From positions 1 to 64,000 of the forward strand of contig JBBQGM010000001.1 of assembly GCA_038322995.1 (NCBI GenBank): 64,000 bases of DNA. Reading direction: 5' to 3'. The DNA comes from QHXQ01 sp038322995. Lineage in GTDB: Bacteria; Acidobacteriota; Blastocatellia; Pyrinomonadales; Pyrinomonadaceae. This document shows positions 32,656-38,977 of this stretch, in pieces. A model generated the notes under the pieces. The model saw only the letters and a program-made list of their open reading frames with translations. It was not told the origin of the DNA and did not search any database. The position numbers and the translations under genes were made by a program. Position 1 is the stretch's first letter, and every line of letters begins with the position of its first letter.

Positions 32656-33716
32656 AGCAGTACGGCATCAAGCTAGGAGGCAAGGGTACACTCAAGCTGC
32701 GGCGTGGAAGTAAACCGCCGGCTGTGGGGCAGACTGCGCCGCAGGATGGCATTGTGCCGGTCGAGGACGACGAGCTAATCCTCGGGCGCTTACTCAAGAA
32801 AGGCAGGATTACGCTTTACGATCTATCCCTCCGGGTGATCGCTGGCGTGGGCAGCGAGATCCCGCAGGAGTATCACTACCCCGCGTACAACTCCGCCGAT
32901 CCGGTTAATCTATTCGATCTCGACGCCGACTTACTCGCCGGCGATTACACGCAAAGCAAAGCGCTGCCCTTCGCCGGCGCCTCATACGCACTGCCGAACG
33001 GCATCTCGATCATCGATACAGTGACTGAAGTCTTCGACTTCGTTGAAGCAGATGGATGGCGAGAGCAGCCTGACGGCACTGGTTTATTCAAGAAGTGCGC
33101 GCCCGGCACGTACGAATCGTTCGCTAACTACTACGCGAATTTTCCGCTTGTCACATCCCCATCCAACGTCAAGATCACCGCGCTAGCGACTTATGCTTCG
33201 GCCGCCGTCACGATCACGCCTATTAAGAAGAAATCGAAGGTCGCAGTGTATATGGTGCCGGCGCGGCCAAAGTACCGACTTGCCTATCGTCTTTTTTACT
33301 CCGACGGCATCACATCGCCCGTCGAGTCGCCGATTGAGTTGCCAATCATCAGCCGCATTCCCGTGACGCCGAATATATACCCACCGACGGACTTTAACGC
33401 GGTTGGGCAGTGGCAGGATAGATTCGAGCCGACGTGGGTGGGACTTTATCCCGATGCGGAAGCAGCTAAGCTGGCCGCGCACCGAACGGCGCAGGGCGAT
33501 CCGACCATCACTATCGCGGGGCGGGTGGATGGGCACGTACTTGTGACTGCAGAACAGATCGATCCGGGCGCTTTGATTGGCATCATCGTCATAGATGGGG
33601 ATGTCTTCTACATCTGGTCGACGGTGTTCACGAACCACGGCAGCAACCTGCACGCGTTCAACCTAATCCGTAACACATCGTGGGGTGTTGTACCTGGCAC
33701 GACCATCTACCCGTAA
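32652..33716 (+). CDS. Tail tip / fibre-associated protein
   Basis: The 354-residue protein has a basic N-terminus (GGKGTLKLRRGSKPP), a beta-rich middle and no recognised catalytic site. Its start overlaps the hub gene stop (ATGA). It is the last gene of the structural operon and may encode a tail-tip or host-recognition part. A hairpin CCCGC/GCGGG (33734-33760) follows before the endonuclease gene. Confidence 0.5.
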   Translation: MKQYGIKLGGKGTLKLRRGSKPPAVGQTAPQDGIVPVEDDELILGRLLKKGRITLYDLSLRVIAGVGSEIPQEYHYPAYNSADPVNLFDLDADLLAGDYTQSKALPFAGASYALPNGISIIDTVTEVFDFVEADGWREQPDGTGLFKKCAPGTYESFANYYANFPLVTSPSNVKITALATYASAAVTITPIKKKSKVAVYMVPARPKYRLAYRLFYSDGITSPVESPIELPIISRIPVTPNIYPPTDFNAVGQWQDRFEPTWVGLYPDAEAAKLAAHRTAQGDPTITIAGRVDGHVLVTAEQIDPGALIGIIVIDGDVFYIWSTVFTNHGSNLHAFNLIRNTSWGVVPGTTIYP

Positions 33717-33762
33717 ACAATCGCGTGACAAAACCCGCCGCGGTTTGAGATGATAGCGGGCT

Positions 33763-34617
33763 ATGACAAAGCCCACATCCGAACAATGGATCGACGACCT
33801 CCGCGCATATTGCCGCAGCCTCAACATCGACACTGCCGATTTATATAAAGTCGTCTCCGACTTGAAGGTCGCGCCGATGATTCGAGGTAAGAGCTTTGAG
33901 TTCTCAGTCTCGAACCAACTCGCGAAAGTCCTGCCCGCAAAAGATTGGACTGTCAGCAAGCCGATCATGAACGCGCAGACTGGCATCCACGACGTGGACG
34001 TCATGGTCGTTCACAAAGCATCTAAGACCGTCGTCTCGGTGGAATGTAAGCTGGCGGGCAAAGGCATGTTCAAGGTTGACCGCAAGTCCGGTGACTACAT
34101 CGTCCCTGTAAAGTGCATGCGCTCCAGGACGACCAAGACTCCGGCGAAGGTCAACGCATCAGCCAAGTTACTCGGCGTAACGCCTGCGCAGTTTCTGGCG
34201 CATAGTGATCAGTATCGATGCACTCAGTTCCATATCGTCATCACCAGCCTTGGCAACGCCTTTTATGAAACAGTCGAGGATGAAGAGGGCAATCCGGCTT
34301 ACAAGTTTCAGCCGACCGAAGCCGGCGTCGAATTCATTACGCGACTGCAGCCGCCTGCGGGCGTTGACATACAAGAGTTCGTCTACAGCGCGTGCTACGT
34401 CGTCCGCAGCGAAGATATCGCCGTGTCGCCCGCCAGTGGTGTTGCGTGTCGCAAGGGTGACTGCATGCAGAAGACCAACTGTGGCTTCATTCCGAATTAT
34501 CCGGTGATAAATTTTGGGCTGGTAAACAAATTGGCGTCGGGCAAGATTCCGACGCCAACAAACCACTGGGTAGAAATTAAGAAGTGCCTGCCGATCTTCG
34601 AGAGCTTTATCCCCTAG
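33763..34617 (+). CDS. Type II restriction endonuclease-like protein (PD-(D/E)XK)
   Basis: In this 284-residue protein, residues 43-96 form a PD-(D/E)XK nuclease core: Glu46 in the first helix ('KSFEFSVSNQLAKVL'), Asp77/Asp79 in 'GIHDVDVMVVHK', and Glu94-Cys95-Lys96 in 'VVSVECKLAGKG'. A cysteine cluster (CRKGDCMQKTNC) near residue 228-239 may bind metal. The gene is convergent with an adenine methyltransferase and the stop codons overlap by four bases, so the two probably form a restriction-modification pair. The recognition site is not deducible, and no known enzyme is recognised. Confidence 0.7.
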   Translation: MTKPTSEQWIDDLRAYCRSLNIDTADLYKVVSDLKVAPMIRGKSFEFSVSNQLAKVLPAKDWTVSKPIMNAQTGIHDVDVMVVHKASKTVVSVECKLAGKGMFKVDRKSGDYIVPVKCMRSRTTKTPAKVNASAKLLGVTPAQFLAHSDQYRCTQFHIVITSLGNAFYETVEDEEGNPAYKFQPTEAGVEFITRLQPPAGVDIQEFVYSACYVVRSEDIAVSPASGVACRKGDCMQKTNCGFIPNYPVINFGLVNKLASGKIPTPTNHWVEIKKCLPIFESFIP

Positions 34618-35495
34618 AATGCCATCGCCATCTGGTGCATGCCCACATGCTCACGTTCCAGCGCCGATGAGTTGTAGTTGACTACGAATAGCTCCCGCCC
34701 TTTACCACGCGAGCCCTTTTCTTTCGGCTTGTCCTTCGCTTCCTTCTTTTGATCGTCGGTGCGCGCGATCACATAATTCCACTCACGATCATGCAGCTCG
34801 GTCGCCCAGTCATAAAGCGCCCGTACCTCTTCGCAGTTATCGTAAGTCACTAAAAACTTAATCCGAGATCGGTGCTCGCGTAGCTTTCCTGCCAGCAGCG
34901 CATGCCCTCCATGCGAGAACGTGTGGTTATAAAACTTATCCTGATCGGCGCCATAGTACGGCGGGTCGATAAATAGGAACGCGCCATCCGGCACTTCATC
35001 GACGACGCGGTTACAGTCCCAATTCGTAATACGAACGTCCTGCAATTTTTCCGACGTACGGCGGATGTTCCGTGGCCAGTTCTCGGGACGCATGGAGTAT
35101 TTGTCACCGTAGCCCCAGAACAGGTTGTCCTTACGCATGATGCCCGAATAGCTTGTCCTGTTCAGGTAGTACCAGCGCTGCGCGCGTTCGAGATCGTTAG
35201 TCGGCTGAAACTCCAGCTTGTACCAGCGATGCCGTTCCTTAGTAGCCACTTCACCATCGAGCGATGCGATTAATTCCTCTGGCGTGTCGCGGATTGCTAG
35301 GTACATATTCACAAGGTCAACGTCGAGATCGTTCAGCCAGTTCTCGGTCGCTTTGGGCTTGGCAAAGAAGATGGATGCACCGCCGGCGAAGGGCTCGCAG
35401 TAGTGGGTGTGCGGCGGGATGTGCGGGATGATTAAGTCCCGCGCGTAGAACTTACCGCCGGGATATCTGAATGGGGAATTCATCTCTGCAGCCAT
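34614..35495 (-). CDS. D12-class N6-adenine DNA methyltransferase (Dam-like)
   Basis: The 293-residue enzyme has 'RYPGGKFYARD' at the N-terminus, the AdoMet-binding motif 'CEPFAGGASIFF' (residues 33-44) and the catalytic 'DPPY' at 177-180. The order is that of alpha-type N6-adenine methyltransferases. Residues 182-260 probably complete the target-recognition part. AAGG seven bases upstream supports the ATG at 35495. It would methylate host and phage DNA and protect it from the convergent endonuclease. Dam-like enzymes often recognise GATC, but that is not shown here. Confidence 0.9.
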   Translation of the reverse strand: MAAEMNSPFRYPGGKFYARDLIIPHIPPHTHYCEPFAGGASIFFAKPKATENWLNDLDVDLVNMYLAIRDTPEELIASLDGEVATKERHRWYKLEFQPTNDLERAQRWYYLNRTSYSGIMRKDNLFWGYGDKYSMRPENWPRNIRRTSEKLQDVRITNWDCNRVVDEVPDGAFLFIDPPYYGADQDKFYNHTFSHGGHALLAGKLREHRSRIKFLVTYDNCEEVRALYDWATELHDREWNYVIARTDDQKKEAKDKPKEKGSRGKGRELFVVNYNSSALEREHVGMHQMAMAF

Positions 35496-35554
35496 AATCG
35501 AACCTTAATCTATCCGTTGTGTGCGAGTCAATAGACAGTACAACCCTTAGTGCT

Positions 35555-36016
35555 TTAGAGCCTGCCGCTGCCCTCACAGCCTTCGCAGTCGCCGCGTTCG
35601 GTGTAACGCTCGCACGCCGCCGTAAACTGATCCATCTCCATATAACCTTTGCCGCCACAGGCGGTGCAGTGTCCCTCCGGCAGCGCGATGAATTCATCCC
35701 ACGTATCGAGAATCGAGAGCCGCGCAGCAAGACGTTCCATATCGGCCGTGGGCACGACTTCCGCGTCTTGAACCGAGATCGTCCACCCGTCCCCGTGCAC
35801 ATCGGCAGTCTGCATCATCACCTGGCCGACATCGTTCTCGTCGCATAGTTGCCATGGCACGCGGTCGCCGCGTCCTTCCGCGAACACGACATAAAGACGA
35901 AGCTCGCGCTCGGGTTCTTCGTCAATGAATCCGACCGGCCCGGCCGCCGTCAGCCGGTTTATCCGCTCGTTCAGATCTTGTTCGGTACGTAGTGGTTGTA
36001 AGTATGAGTTTGGCAT
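35555..36016 (-). CDS. Hypothetical protein with DnaJ-type CxxCxGxG motifs
   Basis: The 153-residue protein ends in two cysteine pairs: 'CTACGGKGYME' and 'CEGCEGSGRL'. These CxxCxGxG units form a zinc-binding hairpin like half of the DnaJ zinc domain. The N-terminal part shares the pattern 'VVPTADMERLAARLS' with 'AVPDADMAALRARLS' of the neighbouring gene at 36061, so the two are probably distant paralogues. It lies in a minus-strand group with the methyltransferase. Start chosen at the internal ATG; the frame is open to 36034. Function unknown. Confidence 0.55.
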   Translation of the reverse strand: MPNSYLQPLRTEQDLNERINRLTAAGPVGFIDEEPERELRLYVVFAEGRGDRVPWQLCDENDVGQVMMQTADVHGDGWTISVQDAEVVPTADMERLAARLSILDTWDEFIALPEGHCTACGGKGYMEMDQFTAACERYTERGDCEGCEGSGRL

Positions 36017-36060
36017 GCGTGACACCATACGCACGATGCGCTATGGAGTCCAGGACATTC

Positions 36061-36393
36061 TTACCCACGGGTATAAAAATCTCGCTCAACCCGACGGATG
36101 GCAAGGTGTACCGCTTCTTCGAACGATAACCGGGCGCGCAGGGCTGCCATATCCGCATCGGGAACAGCCTGCACGAAGCGGTAGGTGAAAGACACGGCGT
36201 GCATGTCCCGCGCATCGAGCCTTAAGCGCGGAAGCGCGAAGTTGATCATCGGCAAGCGGCATAAGTCCACCGGCTCATCGATGATAATGGATTCTCCCCA
36301 GGGAACGCTTCGGCGGTAAATAACAACGACGTCCGCCATGTCCCGTAATTCGGCATCCGTAAAATCTTCGAGTCCTGGCATCGGATTCAACAT
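36061..36393 (-). CDS. Hypothetical protein, paralogue of the 35555 gene
   Basis: The 110-residue protein begins at the ATG giving 'MLNPMPGLEDFTDAELRDMA'; an earlier ATG at 36456 is possible but would overlap the integrase promoter. It shares a 'DADM..L.ARLS' region with the next minus-strand gene but lacks its zinc motifs. It is the first gene of the minus-strand group leading into the methyltransferase. The AT-rich 82-base gap to the integrase start contains the palindrome GAATATATTC, which could be shared by both promoters. Confidence 0.5.
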   Translation of the reverse strand: MLNPMPGLEDFTDAELRDMADVVVIYRRSVPWGESIIIDEPVDLCRLPMINFALPRLRLDARDMHAVSFTYRFVQAVPDADMAALRARLSFEEAVHLAIRRVERDFYTRG

Positions 36394-36475
36394 AAGGTTC
36401 AGCACACTAACTCTCTTTGCGAGGACAGTAAATATACGCTGGAATATATTCTGCACATGGCGTTATGCTAGTCTC

Positions 36476-37654
36476 ATGAGCAAGGAAAAGAAGCCGGTAA
36501 AGCGGTATGGCATCTGGCAGGAGACGACTAAGACTCGCGGGCTCTGCTGGTGCTATCGCGTGCGCGTCCGGGACATCAACGGTGTGGTGAAGATGAAGTC
36601 TGCATCCGGCTTCGCGTCCAAAGGCGAAGCTGATGCGGCAGTGGCGCGGCTAACGCTGGACAGCCGCGCGCGCCAGCACGGAATCGAGATCGTGAAGCCT
36701 TTAGTAGCACCGACCGTTGGCGAATGTATCGATGCGTATATTCGACAGAAGGAATCACAGTGGGAAAGCGAGCAGGGCGCGGAATATCTTCACCGGCATA
36801 AAGGTCAACTTAACCCACTTAGGAAGTGGGCGGACTTCGTGGGGCGCGATAGGTTAGTGAACACCATCACCCGCGACGACATGGCTGCGTACCTGCTAGC
36901 CGAAACCCGGCGCGGGATGTCGAAGTCATCCGTCGCGCGGCGCATAAATTCAATCTACGCCGCGCTCAACCACGCGCGGGATACGAAAGCCGATGCGCTG
37001 GCAGGCTACCGAGCGCCGAAAAGGCCGCTCGGCAAGGATGCGTCGGTCGGTCGCATGCGCATCCTTTCGCCAGACGAGATCCGCGCACTAACGGCCGTCC
37101 TCGCCGACGACGAGCGCCTGCGCGATGTACTCGACTTCTTCCTAACCGCACTCGGCGCTGGCGCTCGTTTCGACGAGATCGTACCCACGGTAGTACGCGG
37201 ACGCGAACAGACGAGCGGCATTCTCTGGGATCGTGTGCATCCGGAGAACGGCACGGTAGAACTTTATGCCTACAAGACTAAGAAGTGGCGCACGATCCTC
37301 GTACCGTCGGTCGTGGAACTGCTTATGCGTCGCAAAACCGAAGGTCGGGGAAGCGCCACACACGCATTTACGATGCGAGATCACAATATCCGAAAAGCGC
37401 TCCGCGAAGCGTCGCGCGCCTGCGAGATTCCTTACGGCCGCAAGGTCGCAGGCGGCTGGTCGCCACATGATCTTAGGCATACCTGCCTCTCCTTTTTACT
37501 TCACGCGGGCGCAGACATTGCCACTGTGCGCGATTTTGCAGGGCATGCGTCTATCGTTGAGACCTCGCGCTACGTCCACGCTACCGACGCCAGCAGGCTA
37601 TTGGCGGCGCAGGCATCTGCCAATTTAATAGCCATAGCCGGCAGAGGCATCTAA
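36476..37654 (+). CDS. Tyrosine-type integrase
   Basis: The 392-residue recombinase has an N-terminal arm-binding domain, a core-binding domain (about 75-190, 'VGECIDAYIRQKE') and a catalytic domain with Arg in 'GAGARFDEIV' near 230, Lys in 'YKTKKWRT', 'SPHDLRHTCLS' near 328, 'GHAS' near 359 and the nucleophile Tyr in 'ETSRYVH' near 365. Start chosen at ATG 36476 (MSKEKKPVKRYG); the frame is open to 36338 but there overlaps the divergent gene. It would insert the phage at the tRNA-Asn 3' end, which lies 136 bases away. Confidence 0.93.
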   Translation: MSKEKKPVKRYGIWQETTKTRGLCWCYRVRVRDINGVVKMKSASGFASKGEADAAVARLTLDSRARQHGIEIVKPLVAPTVGECIDAYIRQKESQWESEQGAEYLHRHKGQLNPLRKWADFVGRDRLVNTITRDDMAAYLLAETRRGMSKSSVARRINSIYAALNHARDTKADALAGYRAPKRPLGKDASVGRMRILSPDEIRALTAVLADDERLRDVLDFFLTALGAGARFDEIVPTVVRGREQTSGILWDRVHPENGTVELYAYKTKKWRTILVPSVVELLMRRKTEGRGSATHAFTMRDHNIRKALREASRACEIPYGRKVAGGWSPHDLRHTCLSFLLHAGADIATVRDFAGHASIVETSRYVHATDASRLLAAQASANLIAIAGRGI

Positions 37655-37671
37655 CCCGAATCTAACTCTCG

Positions 37672-37707
37672 TGGTGCGTTTGGTGCAGTTCAGTGCAACC
37701 CGGTGCA
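37672..37707 (+). repeat. Phased GGTGCA repeats, candidate integrase arm sites
   Basis: Four heptamers (TGGTGCG 37672, TGGTGCA 37681, CAGTGCA 37691, CGGTGCA 37701) are spaced 9-10 bases apart, one helical turn. They lie between the integrase stop and attR. The 13-mer GCAGTTCAGTGCA within them also occurs near the left end at 881-893. Confidence 0.5.
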
Positions 37708-37742
37708 ACATGCCCATCCGATAACTTCTGCGTTTACTAAAG

Positions 37743-37783
37743 AAAATGCCTGTACCGCCGGAATAAGCGGTACAGGCATTTTT
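37743..37783. terminator. Bidirectional terminator between integrase and tRNA-Asn
   Basis: A 13-bp stem (ATGCCTGTACCGC and its complement, 8-base loop) is preceded by AAAA and followed by TTTTT. It can end integrase transcription on the plus strand and tRNA-Asn transcription on the minus strand, replacing the chromosomal terminator now left beyond attL. Confidence 0.85.
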
Positions 37784-37790
37784 ACGAGAA

Positions 37791-37801
37791 CTCCGCAGGT
37801 A
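37791..37801. other. attR, right attachment core
   Basis: This is the 3' end of tRNA-Asn and is identical to 697-707. It lies on the integrase side of the prophage. The crossover must lie within these bases, possibly extended by one mismatch. Confidence 0.8.
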
Positions 37802-37862
37802 AGACTCGAACTTACAACCCTCCGGTTAACAGCCGGATGCTCTGCCATTGAGCTACTGCGGA
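37791..37862 (-). tRNA. tRNA-Asn (GTT)
   Basis: The minus strand gives a regular 72-base cloverleaf: acceptor TCCGCAG/CTGCGGA with discriminator G, D-arm AGCTCAATGGCAGAGC, anticodon loop CTGTTAA (GTT), T-arm with GTTCGAGTC. CCA is not encoded. The 3' 11 bases are the phage attachment core and are restored by the integrated copy, so the gene stays functional. Confidence 0.96.
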
Positions 37863-38159
37863 ATGTAGGAGCGGTGTGAGCTTGACTGGCTCAGCATGGA
37901 AAATTTTTATACCAGACGACTTGCGCGAGCGTCAAGCGATAACGCAGGGTGAGCGCTGCTAATGTGGTGCGGGCGACGGTTGAATTCGCGCTGCGCTGGC
38001 CAGCAGTTGCCGCCGCGCCGCCGCTTGCGCGCGGACGGGAAGTGCGCGATTATCTGTCGCCGCAATTATCTATTTGTGAGATGAACTGGCCCGGCAACCT
38101 GGCTGCGACTTATAGAGACGTGGTGGCGTGCGTTGTGCGGCCGAGAAAGGCGCTGAAAC
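37863..38159. other. Spacer with tRNA-Asn promoter region
   Basis: No convincing gene is visible; a 79-codon open frame here has poor start signals and unnatural composition. The minus-strand promoter for tRNA-Asn must lie here. A relatively AT-rich stretch at 37895-37920 is a candidate. Confidence 0.4.
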
Positions 38160-38897
38160 ATGAACCGTCGAATTACGTCTTGGTATAGCCATAACTTGGG
38201 GATGGAGATGCCGATTGTGGCCTACGGGCATACCGGCTACCCGCTGCTGATGTTCCCGACGGCGGCGGCCGACTTTCTGGAGTATGAGCGCTTCCACCTG
38301 ATCGGTGCGATTCAACAGCACATCGAAGCGGGACATGTGCGCGCCTATTCGATCAACAGCGTGAACCGGCAAGCGCTCTTGAACGAGCAAGCGCACCCGG
38401 CCCACAAGGCCGATATGTTGGCGCGCTATGACCGCTACATCACGGACGAGGTGCTGCCACTCATTCGCAACGATGTGGGTGATCAAGGGGCGCGCCCCGT
38501 CACGACCGGCGCGAGCCTCGGCGCGTTCCTCGCCGCCAATACATATTTCAAACATCCTGATCTCTTACGCGGCACCATCGCGATGAGCGGCAGTTACGAT
38601 GTGCGGCAGTACTTCAACGGCTATCACGACGAGAACGTTTATTTCAATAACCCGTTGTCTTATTTGCCGAGCTTAAACGACGACTACTATCTGCCGCGCC
38701 TGCGCCAAGCCGACGCTATCTACATCCTGACCGGGCAAGGCAGCTACGAAGCGCCGCAACGCAGCCGCGATCTCTCGAACGCGCTGCACGCGCAAGGCAT
38801 CCCGCACACGCTCGACATGTGGGGGTACGACGTAGATCACGACTGGCCTTGGTGGCGCAAGATGCTCGACCACTACTGCGGCAAGTTATTTTGGTAG
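38160..38897 (+). CDS. Esterase-family alpha/beta hydrolase
   Basis: The 245-residue protein belongs to the putative esterase (esterase D-like) group: 'YGHTGYPLLMFPTAAADFLE' near residue 22, the nucleophile elbow 'TTGASLGAFLA' with Ser near 119, Asp in 'DAIYILTGQG' near 183-188, and His in 'WGYDVDHDWPWW' near 225. There is no signal peptide, so it is probably cytoplasmic. Substrate unknown; short acyl esters are typical of the family. It is the first chromosomal protein gene after the tRNA. Confidence 0.85.
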   Translation: MNRRITSWYSHNLGMEMPIVAYGHTGYPLLMFPTAAADFLEYERFHLIGAIQQHIEAGHVRAYSINSVNRQALLNEQAHPAHKADMLARYDRYITDEVLPLIRNDVGDQGARPVTTGASLGAFLAANTYFKHPDLLRGTIAMSGSYDVRQYFNGYHDENVYFNNPLSYLPSLNDDYYLPRLRQADAIYILTGQGSYEAPQRSRDLSNALHAQGIPHTLDMWGYDVDHDWPWWRKMLDHYCGKLFW

Positions 38898-38936
38898 GAA
38901 AGGAAAAAGTTAAAGGTTATGAGGTCAGAGGTTGGC

Positions 38937-38959
38937 GAGGACAGTTTTTAACTGTCCTC
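38937..38959. terminator. Convergent terminator between esterase and PBP1A
   Basis: GAGGACAGTT and its complement form a 10-bp perfect stem with a TTT loop; CTCTTTTTTA follows at 38971-38980. It lies between two convergent genes and can serve both. Confidence 0.7.
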
Positions 38960-38977
38960 TAACTCCTGCCCTCTTTT

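Larger units (their letters stand above)
697..37801. mobile_element. Integrated temperate siphophage (HK97-type), tRNA-Asn site
   Basis: The element is bounded by an 11-bp direct repeat (CTCCGCAGGTA) at 697-707 and 37791-37801. The right copy is the 3' end of tRNA-Asn. Between the copies are an integrase next to the tRNA, replication genes, endolysin, terminase, portal, prohead protease, HK97-fold capsid, tail tube, tape measure and fibre genes. A tape measure protein of about 930 residues and the absence of sheath or baseplate-wedge genes point to a long non-contractile tail. All expected structural modules are present without visible frameshifts. Lysis and fibre genes lie upstream of the terminase. 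A recognisable CI or Cro repressor is missing. Confidence 0.93.

Noticed and set aside
36338..36475. Longer N-terminus of the integrase
   Set aside because: The extra 46 residues would overlap the divergent gene and the AT-rich promoter region; the start at 36476 gives a normal integrase N-terminus.
37949..38188. 79-codon plus-strand frame between tRNA-Asn and the esterase
   Set aside because: Poor start signals, overlaps the esterase start and has no recognisable protein features.
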